In this document: one piece after another, positions 1 through 6,298 of the stretch
How the letters are laid out: each line of letters starts with the position of its first letter
Numbering within the stretch: position 1 is the stretch's first letter
Assembly (NCBI GenBank): GCA_008017145.1
Contig: SSGY01000228.1
Span: 1 to 8,696 of the forward strand
DNA from: Neisseriales bacterium
GTDB lineage: Bacteria > Pseudomonadota > Gammaproteobacteria > Burkholderiales > UBA11063
Reading direction: 5' to 3'
Length of the DNA: 8,696 bases
Made by a program: the position numbers and the translations under genes
Notes under the pieces: generated by a model
What the model was told of the DNA's origin: nothing
The model's input: only the letters and a program-made list of their open reading frames with translations
The model's database searches: none

Positions 1-471
1 CGTTTAAATCCTAATTCTTTTTTATCATCTGGTTTGGGTGAGTTGTTTATTGTGCGTAATGTTGGTAATGTTGTGCCAGTATATGAACCAAACTCACAAC
101 ACAGTGAAGTTGCGGCTATTGAATTCGCATTAGGTAGTCTTGGAATTAGAAATATTGTAATTTGTGCACATACTGATTGCGGTGCAATCAAATCAGTCCT
201 AAGCGGTGCATGCAGTGATGATAGCGGTTTATCCAACTGGCTAAAACGCATTCGCATTGGTTATGGTGATGAATTGCCCGATAATGTGAGTGATGGTGTA
301 CGTCTTAATTTATTAAATCAAATAAATAATCTAAAAACTTATCCAGTAGTAAATAAATTATTGGAGGAGGCAAGCCTCGGTCTTTCTGCATGGATTTATG
401 ATGTAAGTACCGCAGATATGATGGAGTGGAGTTTTGAGAGTGGCAAGCTGGTTTCGCTGATTAAAGAGTAA
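1..471 (+). CDS. Beta-class carbonic anhydrase, 5'-truncated by the window edge
   Basis: This enzyme reversibly hydrates CO2 to bicarbonate at a Cys2His zinc site, normally in the cytoplasm. The frame is open from base 1, and 156 residues are visible before the TAA at 469-471. The first codon is the Arg of the CxDSR motif (RLNPNSF...), so the first zinc Cys and the Asp lie upstream of the window. The GELFIVRNVGN block follows, typical of the family's LFVVRNAGN segment. The second half of the zinc site is HTDCG, with His at 169-171 and Cys at 178-180. The tail (NLKTYPVV, then LGLSAWIYDVSTADM) matches the usual NLxTYPxV and LxLHGWxYDIxTG segments. A TTG at 34 could be read as a start, but homology continues through it, so it is internal. 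About 45-60 N-terminal residues are probably missing. The family is sure; whether it is Can-like or CynT-like cannot be told. Confidence 0.93.
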   Translation, partial: RLNPNSFLSSGLGELFIVRNVGNVVPVYEPNSQHSEVAAIEFALGSLGIRNIVICAHTDCGAIKSVLSGACSDDSGLSNWLKRIRIGYGDELPDNVSDGVRLNLLNQINNLKTYPVVNKLLEEASLGLSAWIYDVSTADMMEWSFESGKLVSLIKE

Positions 472-514
472 AATTAAGTGATCATACATAAAAATGTCCA
501 TAACTTTAATCATT

Positions 515-550
515 AAAAGCAAGGCAGTTAATAAATACTGCCTTGCTTTT
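515..550. terminator. Bidirectional hairpin terminator between convergent genes
   Basis: A perfect 14-bp inverted repeat (AAAAGCAAGGCAGT at 515-528 and its complement at 537-550) surrounds an 8-nt loop. The G/C-containing core is flanked by A4 on one side and T4 on the other, so it can act as an intrinsic terminator in both directions. It lies 43 bp after the carbonic anhydrase stop and 3 bp beyond the stop of the minus-strand lipoprotein gene, where a shared terminator is expected. Confidence 0.85.
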
Positions 551-553
551 AAA

Positions 554-2668
554 TTATTGTTGAACACACATGATATGTATTTGTGGACATGTCCAATATG
601 AAGAGGCAAACCAGCCAGTCTGTTGACTACTCGACACTAACCAACGTGATAATGAATCAAATAGAGTCGCATTTTTAGTCGCATAGCCAAAACCAGATTT
701 AACCATTTTATGAGCATCACCAAACTGTGTGTCTTGGTAAAATCCATTGTCACCGATTCCTGCAGAAGAAATACTGCTTGGGAATGTCCAATTGCTTGCG
801 GTTAGATCAGCATATCTGCTCCATGCTCCACTTATGGTTGAAGTTGATTTCCCATTAACGACTTTAGTCCAATTAGTATCCTGATTTGCATATGACCAAC
901 CAACTAGAGTAGAGCTTTCGCCAACTAAAACACCATTAATCCCAGACCAAAAAAAGCGATTTTGTGGGTAACCAAATTCATCACGAATCAAGCCAGCTGG
1001 ATAATTTTGAAATACACCATTAACATTACTGCTAATTTTGCCATTATTTCCCACGGTTGTGTAGCTAGTATCTGGTTGTACCGGCCAATCATTAAAACTA
1101 CCAACTCCACAACTACCATTAGCATTACAGGGAAAACGATTACTTGCTACCAGTAAAGCTTTGAAAATAGCTTTTTTATCAATCAGGCTACCAATTTTTT
1201 TGGCTTCTGTATTACAGATTGCATCCGCAGCAGGTAACCCACTGAAATTGCTATAACCGCTTTGAGTAATAAATATTACTTTATCGACCAAAGCTGGCTT
1301 GCTTTTTGTGGCAGGTTTAATAGTTTGACCACCAGAGACCAATAGAGCATTGCGTAAATCGCGATTTTTCATGATCCCTTGATCGCCATTTTGTCCAACA
1401 TCACCAGTTAGATTAGCATTTAACTGCAAGTCCCACGCTGAAATTCCAGCATTACTTAAATTAGTTGAGCGCGAACCTTTATAAGCAAATGGCGTTGAAG
1501 TAAGATACCATGATCCGGTGTCAATAGCGCTATCAATATGAAAACCAACTGCATTCAAATGGCTCGCATTTGAAGTTACGTTATAGTTGTACAATGAACG
1601 CGCCTCACGAATAGTCGGTAAGCGCCAATTGTTTTTACCGCAAACCTTCTTTTGATTTGCCGCAGGCACCCCATACTGATTCATGTTATCCCAAGTAATT
1701 CCATTTGCTTTTACACCATTACCTAGTGCATCATAAGCACCCTGAAGTATCGGTGATTGGCGGCTACCATCGGTCGTCCATACTAAACCAGTTAAATTAT
1801 CTTTGATACATTCACCATTTGATAGGCTAGCAAAACGATTTTGCGGAATTTTTTTGCCTTGTTGTAAATCACCATCGGATCCAGTTGGTGAAGTATAATT
1901 AATCCCACCATCGCATTTAGCAGAGATTTGTTGAATTATTTTAGTTTGTCCCGTGGCAGGTACCTGAAAGGGTGCATTTTTATCGGCAGTACGCACTGGA
2001 ATTGCATATTGGAAATAATTTGCAGCCATTGGCTCCCCAACTTTAGACTTATTCCGTCCACCAGTTACCCCTGAATCAAGGCTAGTAGCAAAGGCCATGT
2101 CATGAGCACAAAAGCCATCTAAATTATATGAAGTTGAACTCCAATACATGTCTTTACGTTCAACATTTTGGAACCCTTGGGCTTCTAACCACGCCGCGTT
2201 ACTTGATTCGGCATAATTAACCAACGTTTCTAACTCGTTGGCATTTGGCATCCGCCAGTCTTTATGTCCACATAGGTCATACGCTGTATTAGCAGAATCA
2301 CTATCCATAGCATTGATTTTATTTAGATTCTCTTCCCACGAGGTTTTAGCAAATAGTTTGCCATTTTTTGGCCACATGAAACCAGTTGTTTTATCAATGA
2401 TACAATCAACTTCAGCTCCAGTTCCGCTAACGAAACGTACACCATCTATTTCACCGCCAGGTTGTAATTCACCATCATCACGTGGTGCATAGGTGGTTTT
2501 TTGCCCAGTAGTCATTACTTTAATGCTAGCTTTAGTTTCTGTAGCCGTAGTATTATATGGTGTGCTGGTGCTGTTACTGGCTGTAGGGCTATTGCTAGTT
2601 CCACTGTTACAAGCAGCAAGTGAACTTAATGATATGATTAGATAGATTTTCTTTAATTTATGGTGCAT
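554..2668 (-). CDS. Surface lipoprotein with two DUF1566 domains and a DUF1554-like C-terminal domain
   Basis: The 704-residue protein opens with a lipoprotein signal peptide: basic MHHKLKK, a hydrophobic stretch, then the lipobox LAAC with the lipidated Cys at 20. A Ser/Thr/Asn-rich linker (about 21-60) follows. DUF1566 copy 1 spans about 89-228 and copy 2 about 287-447; each has a CI.D..TG..W start and a CG...WR.P core (133-141 and 343-351). Each copy is preceded by a similar DG.LQ.G...RF linker, so the region looks like an internal duplication. Residues 463-695 (KVIFITQSGYS, LPAADAICNTEA, FKALL, FWSGI, NWTFP) resemble DUF1554, a domain of surface and lipid-anchored proteins. DUF1566 is also the C-terminal domain of the Legionella collagen-like adhesin Lcl. 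An adhesive or ligand-binding role at the cell surface is plausible but not shown. The start is supported by AAGGA at 2676-2680, 7 nt from the ATG. The gene appears monocistronic, ending just before the 515-550 hairpin. Confidence 0.85.
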   Translation of the reverse strand: MHHKLKKIYLIISLSSLAACNSGTSNSPTASNSTSTPYNTTATETKASIKVMTTGQKTTYAPRDDGELQPGGEIDGVRFVSGTGAEVDCIIDKTTGFMWPKNGKLFAKTSWEENLNKINAMDSDSANTAYDLCGHKDWRMPNANELETLVNYAESSNAAWLEAQGFQNVERKDMYWSSTSYNLDGFCAHDMAFATSLDSGVTGGRNKSKVGEPMAANYFQYAIPVRTADKNAPFQVPATGQTKIIQQISAKCDGGINYTSPTGSDGDLQQGKKIPQNRFASLSNGECIKDNLTGLVWTTDGSRQSPILQGAYDALGNGVKANGITWDNMNQYGVPAANQKKVCGKNNWRLPTIREARSLYNYNVTSNASHLNAVGFHIDSAIDTGSWYLTSTPFAYKGSRSTNLSNAGISAWDLQLNANLTGDVGQNGDQGIMKNRDLRNALLVSGGQTIKPATKSKPALVDKVIFITQSGYSNFSGLPAADAICNTEAKKIGSLIDKKAIFKALLVASNRFPCNANGSCGVGSFNDWPVQPDTSYTTVGNNGKISSNVNGVFQNYPAGLIRDEFGYPQNRFFWSGINGVLVGESSTLVGWSYANQDTNWTKVVNGKSTSTISGAWSRYADLTASNWTFPSSISSAGIGDNGFYQDTQFGDAHKMVKSGFGYATKNATLFDSLSRWLVSSSQQTGWFASSYWTCPQIHIMCVQQ

Positions 2669-2866
2669 AAATAATTCCTTAATAATTAATGATAGTTAAC
2701 ATGAGTCAGAGTAAATAATTTGTACTTGACAAGGTTGTGAGCTCTCCATAGGACGGAATTATTACATATTGATTACTGCGAAATTAATCTTGATTTGGAT
2801 AATATTTATTATTTAAATGATAAATATTGATGGATGAAACGTGGCAGGTATTTACTGGATAGGGTA
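2669..2866. other. Intergenic region between the LysR remnant and the lipoprotein gene
   Basis: This stretch must hold the promoter of the minus-strand lipoprotein gene. A TATCAT (-10-like, minus strand) lies at 2689-2694, but no good -35 is found at 16-18 bp, so I do not call a promoter. The region also carries the AT-only inverted repeat at 2801-2828. No ORF with coding character and no U-tract terminator for the LysR gene was found here. Confidence 0.5.
2801..2828. repeat. AT-only inverted repeat upstream of the lipoprotein gene
   Basis: AATATTTAT (2801-2809) and ATAAATATT (2820-2828) are perfect 9-bp complementary arms around a 10-nt spacer. No T-run follows on either strand and the stem has no G/C, so it is a poor terminator. 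It lies 133 bp upstream of the lipoprotein start and could be a protein-binding dyad. In DNA this AT-rich chance is a serious alternative. Confidence 0.4.
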
Positions 2867-2989
2867 TTATATTTTACGAAGTTTAGCGAAGCAATTTTCG
2901 ATGAATTCTGCAACACAACGAATGGCTGCATTATCATGTTGTGGCACGCGGATAAGATAATAGGAAATTTCACCTCCAGATATTTCGGG
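2867..2989 (-). pseudogene. Out-of-frame 3' end of the LysR-type regulator gene
   Basis: Just past the frameshift at the G5 run (2987-2991), the neighbouring minus-strand frame stays open for 40 codons to a TAA at 2867-2869. It reads PEISGGEISYYLIRVPQ, then HDNAAIRCVAEFIENCFAKL, then RKI. This is the usual end of a LysR effector domain: a beta-strand of the YYLxxP type, then a long amphipathic C-terminal helix. Removing one C from the coding-strand CCCCC joins it to the upstream KLIP and gives a 306-residue protein, the normal LysR length. It is the lost C-terminus of the gene at 2970-3788, not a separate gene. Confidence 0.85.
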
Positions 2990-3788
2990 GGATAAGTTTT
3001 ATAAAAGTTCCATTATTAATTTCATCAGCAAAGACTAGATCAGTACCACCAGCAATAGCATGACCACTCATGGCAAGTTGTTTTGCGCTTAGCATTGAGG
3101 TTACTTTTATACGAGTAGCATTTTCTACGCTCAAGTCTCCATGGTTTTGTGAAATAAAGTCAACAGGTTTTTTAGCATTATAACTATGATTGATCGGACC
3201 TGTGTATAAATGATTTGCTAAGTCTTTTAAGTCCGTTAGCAAGCCATAGCGGCTAATATATTCTTTAGTGCAATATAAGAAGAGTTGTTGTTTGCCCAGA
3301 TATTTTAGCTTGATAGTCTGTTGCTTTGGCATGTGATTAACTACGGCAAGATCAAATTTTTCTTTAAATAGGTTTAACTCAGTATGTTGATAATAGATTT
3401 CAAGCTCAAGATCCGGATGCTCTTGCAAAAATTCACCAATATATGGCGTAACAAGATTATAAGAAACTACTTCTGGCAAGACTAATTTAACTTTACCATG
3501 GATAGTTTCTTTCTTGGTTTGTTGTAGCTGAATATATTCGTTAAAGAGTTTTTGTTGATTGGTTACAAAATCATAAAGCTTAAGACCCAATGCCGTAATC
3601 TTAATACTTCTCGTACTGCGCGTCATCAATGCATAACCTAGATACGTTTCTAATGCTTGAACTTTGTTACTAACAGTTGATTGAGCAATCCCAAGTTTTA
3701 TCGATGCTTTTGTAAAGCTTCCACATTCGACAACCGCACAAAATACGCTGGCTTCGACATATAAATTAGCTAAATCAAATTGTTGCAT
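2970..3788 (-). CDS. LysR-type transcriptional regulator, C-terminally frameshifted
   Basis: As read, this encodes 272 residues. Residues about 10-65 form the LysR winged helix-turn-helix: FCAVVECGSFTKASIKLGIA, then QSTVSNKVQALETYLG, then RSTRSIKITALG. The effector-binding domain begins around residue 90 (GKVKLVLPEVV) and runs to KLIP at 264-267. The frame then shifts in a C5 run of the coding strand, and only RNIWR follows before TGA. The true C-terminus continues out of frame to 2867. GGAG at 3797-3800, 8 nt before the ATG, supports the start. LysR proteins bind DNA as tetramers and usually control a nearby or divergent operon; here the upstream gene is co-directional, so no target is evident. 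The loss removes the last strand and helix of the effector domain. The product may be impaired, phase-variable, or intact if the extra base is a sequencing error. Confidence 0.88.
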   Translation of the reverse strand: MQQFDLANLYVEASVFCAVVECGSFTKASIKLGIAQSTVSNKVQALETYLGYALMTRSTRSIKITALGLKLYDFVTNQQKLFNEYIQLQQTKKETIHGKVKLVLPEVVSYNLVTPYIGEFLQEHPDLELEIYYQHTELNLFKEKFDLAVVNHMPKQQTIKLKYLGKQQLFLYCTKEYISRYGLLTDLKDLANHLYTGPINHSYNAKKPVDFISQNHGDLSVENATRIKVTSMLSAKQLAMSGHAIAGGTDLVFADEINNGTFIKLIPRNIWR

Positions 3789-3818
3789 ACTCGCATCTCC
3801 ATCACTCTTTGAAACTAT

Positions 3819-3827
3819 ATTTTAGCA
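3819..3827 (-). promoter_or_regulatory. Possible extended -10 promoter of the LysR gene
   Basis: On the minus strand the sequence reads TGC-TAAAAT, an extended -10 (TGN plus a 5/6 match to TATAAT), 30 bp upstream of the LysR ATG. No convincing -35 lies 16-18 bp further up. The call rests on the -10 and its position only. Confidence 0.3.
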
Positions 3828-3886
3828 TGGCAACAGCAAGGAAAAGCTTTTAAATTATGATAGCCTCCAAAACTAGATTGTAGGTG

Positions 3887-4282
3887 TTATTTATGAATTT
3901 GACCAGTGTAGTACCAGCGCTGATTTATTAGCTCAAATTGACTAATTTCATGCAGTTGGTGCTTTTTATTTTGATAGCGGTAATAAGCAATAAATTCAAC
4001 TATACCTTTATCTTTAGATGCCACTCCTGAGTGAATGACTTCCAATTTAAGCCATTTCACACTTTGTGCCCAGTTTCTGGCTTCCTCAGCATCAAAATTC
4101 TGCAAAGCATCGCCGCGCATTGTCTCTTGAATGTAGTTAATATTTGCCTGTGAATAAGCAGTATAGCGTGAACGCATCAACTGCTCTGGTGTTGGTGGGA
4201 GAAGTTTACTTTCAATAAATGATTGACAACAGTTGCTATATTCCAGCTTACTGCCACAGGGGCATAGGTTTTGTTTTGCCAT
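3887..4282 (-). CDS. UPF0225/YchJ-family protein with one SEC-C zinc motif
   Basis: The 131-residue protein begins with a SEC-C motif, CPCGSxxxYxxCC, whose Cys residues at 7, 9, 18 and 19 match the zinc ligands of this motif. The YchJ signature follows (PPTPEQLMRSRYTAY, about 29-43), then an NTF2-like middle domain ending QRWYYTGQI. E. coli YchJ (about 150 residues) carries a second SEC-C motif at its C-terminus; this version stops before it, as shorter UPF0225 members do. It should be a small cytoplasmic zinc-binding protein, and the cellular role of the family is not established. The only SD-like element is GGAG at 4296-4299, 13 nt from the ATG, which is long; the start is chosen because the Cys motif begins six residues in. 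It lies 98 bp upstream of the LysR gene on the same strand and is divergent from the gene at 4531. Confidence 0.9.
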   Translation of the reverse strand: MAKQNLCPCGSKLEYSNCCQSFIESKLLPPTPEQLMRSRYTAYSQANINYIQETMRGDALQNFDAEEARNWAQSVKWLKLEVIHSGVASKDKGIVEFIAYYRYQNKKHQLHEISQFELINQRWYYTGQIHK

Positions 4283-4428
4283 AAAGTTTTACTGACTCCA
4301 GAGTATCAAAAATTTACAGATTAAATAATCTCACCAAGTATGAATCATATCATTGCGGACAAATATTTACCAGATTATTCAACACCAAAGCGCTGATATT
4401 GACATTATGGATATTTGTTTATTGTTTG

Positions 4429-4463
4429 TGCAAAAATGGGAATTAGCTATGCAAAAGTGGGAA
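4429..4463. promoter_or_regulatory. Two 14-bp direct repeats with 21-bp period, putative activator sites
   Basis: TGCAAAAATGGGAA (4429-4442) and TGCAAAAGTGGGAA (4450-4463) match at 13 of 14 positions and start exactly 21 bp apart, two helical turns, so they sit on the same DNA face. They lie just upstream of a likely promoter of the secreted peptide gene at 4531. If the -10 is TATAAC at 4489-4494, the boxes centre near -45 and -66, typical for an activator. The bound factor is unknown. Confidence 0.55.
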
Positions 4464-4488
4464 ACCATGTGATTCAAAAAGTTGTTAT

Positions 4489-4494
4489 TATAAC
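4489..4494 (+). promoter_or_regulatory. Candidate -10 element for the small secreted peptide gene
   Basis: TATAAC lies 36 bp before the ATG at 4531 (an overlapping TATTAT is at 4486-4491). The region 17 bp upstream has no TTGACA-like hexamer. A weak -35 combined with the paired boxes just upstream fits an activator-dependent promoter. This is inference from position and sequence. Confidence 0.35.
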
Positions 4495-4530
4495 GGTATC
4501 AAAAAACAAACTTTGTCAGGAGACATCACC

Positions 4531-4725
4531 ATGAAAAAATTTCTAATTGCACTATTTTTAGCTACAGTAGTTTCATTTGCTAATGCAAAAACAGGACATG
4601 GCTCTGCTGGACATAACGACAGCGCTAAAGCTACTGGGCAAGACGTAGTATCTGCGGCTCATTCAACGACAAAACTTGGTCTGGAATTACCTATTGCTCC
4701 AATTGGAAGTGTACATAAACAATAA
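4531..4725 (+). CDS. Small secreted peptide, unknown function
   Basis: This encodes 64 residues. MKKFLIALFLATVVSFANA is a textbook Sec signal peptide with an ANA cleavage site after residue 19. The mature peptide is about 45 residues, starts KTGHGSAGHNDSAK, contains four His (including two GHxxAGH-like Gly/His pairs) and no Cys, and ends PIAPIGSVHKQ. The start is fixed by AGGAG at 4518-4522, 8 nt from the ATG; an in-frame TTG at 4513 lies upstream of that site and is rejected. I do not recognise a family. The His/Gly-rich N-terminus could bind metal, which is only a suggestion. A strong ribosome site, a signal peptide and a structured upstream region together argue for a real gene. It is divergent from the UPF0225 gene and has no partner in an operon. 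Confidence 0.75.
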   Translation: MKKFLIALFLATVVSFANAKTGHGSAGHNDSAKATGQDVVSAAHSTTKLGLELPIAPIGSVHKQ

Positions 4726-4858
4726 TATTTTTGTGTGATTCATAGAACATCATTTCACTTTTTCCGAGCTTTTTTAGCTCTTGGATTGCCATTTCAGCAT
4801 GGTAATTCTGGAGCTGAATATGCTCTTTTGTGATATCGTATTTACCATAAACTTCCAT
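4691..4858 (-). CDS. Possible 55-residue ORF or gene remnant, unknown function
   Basis: An ATG-started minus-strand frame runs for 55 codons to a TAG at 4691-4693. It begins MEVYGKYDITKEHIQLQN and continues with an AEMAIQELKKLGKSE helix-like stretch. Composition is protein-like and there is no signal peptide. Its last 35 bases overlap the 3' end of the convergent gene at 4531-4725. There is no Shine-Dalgarno sequence before the ATG. On the minus strand a TGTGATAAT extended -10 lies at about 4886-4894. It could be a small cytoplasmic protein, the 3' remnant of a decayed gene, or chance. It matches no family I know. Confidence 0.25.
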   Translation of the reverse strand: MEVYGKYDITKEHIQLQNYHAEMAIQELKKLGKSEMMFYESHKNIIVYVHFQLEQ

Positions 4859-4916
4859 CAGAAAATGGTGCTATCTTACTTAATTATCACACAGTTAATT
4901 GAACAGTTTATATGAT

Positions 4917-4945
4917 AAAAAAAGCCGACTATCTTGTCGACTTTT
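4917..4945 (-). terminator. Intrinsic terminator of the DUF2844-DUF3443 operon
   Basis: On the minus strand AAAAGTCGAC (4945-4936) pairs over 10 bp with GTCGGCTTTT (4929-4920) around a 6-nt loop. One pair is a G-U wobble, and the stem runs into a U7 tract (4923-4917). The same stem on the plus strand would have a C-A mismatch, so the minus direction is favoured. It begins 24 bp after the DUF3443 stop. It might weakly stop plus-strand reading from 4725 as well. Confidence 0.8.
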
Positions 4946-4969
4946 CTTATTGATTATTTTAATTTTGTA

Positions 4970-6298
4970 TTATTGTGTTACAAAACTTGTGAATGGTGTA
5001 GAGGAAACATTATTAACCGTACGTCCAGTAAATCCAAGATAAACATTTTTACCTAAGAAAAATGGAAGTCCCCAAATGAATATTCCACTTGCAACGCTAT
5101 CATTTCCAGGCATATAATAGCCAAGATTTGGATAAACGTGAGCCGTTGGAAAGTCATTAATCCAAGTTAATGCATTAGTTATCATGAATTGATTTGTAGT
5201 AGAATTACCTGTAAAATCATAGCTCATGATATTTGCACTTAGGCTTAGTGGCTGTATGGGACATAACAATCCTGCATATGGACCAGTTGGATTAGTTTCA
5301 GTATCTGGTGCACAGAGTAATTCGCCATAGTTGGTAATTAAATATCCTTGTGTACCACTATCAAACAAAGCTGACCAATTAGAACCATTATAATTAGTTC
5401 CAATAGTAACGATTGGATTACCAGACTCCATTGTTCCATTAAAGATTGGTGCACTTGTTGCCAATACATTATTCGTTTGAGTATTAATACCAAAAGTCAA
5501 CGACCCAGTAACCTGACTTGCGGCAGCTCCACCAGCACTTGGTAGACTTAATATCAGTCCATTATTATTTAGTGCGTTTCCATTTGCATCTGACATAAAG
5601 GCAATTGGATTAACGACTTGTTGGCTTTCTGGTAACCGATAATAGCTGCATGAAGAAGTTCCTGACTCATCATTTGGGTTACAAGAGTAATACCCACCGC
5701 CGCTATCAAGACTTGATTCGGCATACATATTACCAGTATCAAATATACTTGGATTTACCCCAACAATTGCATTTGAGCCAAATGTTTCAACTGTGTATTC
5801 ATAAGGCGGCATTGCATATTGAGAGCACTGATCTGGTACTGAAATGGACGAACCACCAAGTAGATTAATTGGTATATTATATGCTGTTTGACCACCCATT
5901 CTAACATCAGCACGAGCGATTGGTCCCCAAGTATAGCCAGTTCCAAATGTAATACATTCATTGATCTGATTGCCATTTACGGTAAATGGTTGTAAATTCA
6001 AGTTATTTACCAAAGAAGATATGACACGTAAACCAGTCGAACCAGTATCAAGTAATACGTGGTCTAATGTTACACAATTATTTGTATTTGGCTGGCAAAT
6101 TGATAGCGTAACGAATGGAACATTGATTGCATTTCCATTGTCATTATAACCCGTATTAATTAATGGTGATTCGACACTGACAGACATAACATTTGTAGGT
6201 GAGCTAGGTGATGATGAGCTTCCACCGCTGCCATTATTGCAGCTAACTACAGCGAAAGATACTAATACTGGAGCTAAAATGCCAAGAGTTTTCTTCAT
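4970..6298 (-). CDS. DUF3443 lipoprotein with pepsin-like aspartic peptidase motifs
   Basis: The 442-residue protein has a signal peptide ending in a lipobox (VVSC, lipidated Cys 20), then a Gly/Ser/Pro linker, so it should be anchored on the periplasmic or outer face of a membrane. Overall it matches DUF3443, which has no assigned function. The order of motifs follows a bilobal pepsin fold: HVLLDTGSTGLRV (D84), ITFGTGY near 116-122 (the place of the pepsin flap, Phe118 where pepsin has Tyr75), NAIVGVNPSIF (176-186, like pepsin's DGILGLxxPS), SALFDSGTQGYLI (D313), and IFIWGLPFFLGKNVYLGF (406-423, like the C-terminal ILGDxFLRxxxxVFD). The eight Cys of the mature part (68, 75, 115, 158, 206, 217, 329, 346) could form four disulfides. 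An endopeptidase role is inferred. Its ATG overlaps the DUF2844 stop, and GGAG at 6306-6309 lies 7 nt upstream. Confidence 0.88.
   Translation of the reverse strand: MKKTLGILAPVLVSFAVVSCNNGSGGSSSSPSSPTNVMSVSVESPLINTGYNDNGNAINVPFVTLSICQPNTNNCVTLDHVLLDTGSTGLRVISSLVNNLNLQPFTVNGNQINECITFGTGYTWGPIARADVRMGGQTAYNIPINLLGGSSISVPDQCSQYAMPPYEYTVETFGSNAIVGVNPSIFDTGNMYAESSLDSGGGYYSCNPNDESGTSSCSYYRLPESQQVVNPIAFMSDANGNALNNNGLILSLPSAGGAAASQVTGSLTFGINTQTNNVLATSAPIFNGTMESGNPIVTIGTNYNGSNWSALFDSGTQGYLITNYGELLCAPDTETNPTGPYAGLLCPIQPLSLSANIMSYDFTGNSTTNQFMITNALTWINDFPTAHVYPNLGYYMPGNDSVASGIFIWGLPFFLGKNVYLGFTGRTVNNVSSTPFTSFVTQ

Noticed and set aside
34..36. TTG as the start of the carbonic anhydrase gene
   Set aside because: The frame is open to base 1, and the residues before it (RLNPNSFLSSG) continue the family's CxDSR region, so the TTG is an internal Leu codon.
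962..1156. Plus-strand reading frame inside the DUF1566 lipoprotein gene
   Set aside because: It is fully opposite a well-supported coding gene, has no ribosome site and shows no recognisable domain. The frames at 2238-2492, 5650-5868, 5755-5976 and 358-609 are rejected for the same kind of reason.
3842..3851. AAAAGCTTTT palindrome between the UPF0225 and LysR genes
   Set aside because: It is a 10-bp palindrome without a loop, too short for a terminator and common by chance.
4318..4331. AGATTA-AA-TAATCT palindrome upstream of the UPF0225 gene
   Set aside because: The arms are 6 bp and mostly A/T; this is easily met by chance in DNA of this composition and is not tied to a good promoter.
4513..4515. 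TTG as the start of the small secreted peptide gene
   Set aside because: It lies upstream of the AGGAG ribosome site and would add six residues before a perfect signal peptide; the ATG at 4531 is better placed.
4764..4784. GAGCT-T5-AGCTC hairpin as a terminator for the peptide gene
   Set aside because: The stem is only 5 bp plus two outer C-G pairs across a bulge, the T-run is in the loop, and no T-run follows; it also lies in the possible minus-strand ORF.
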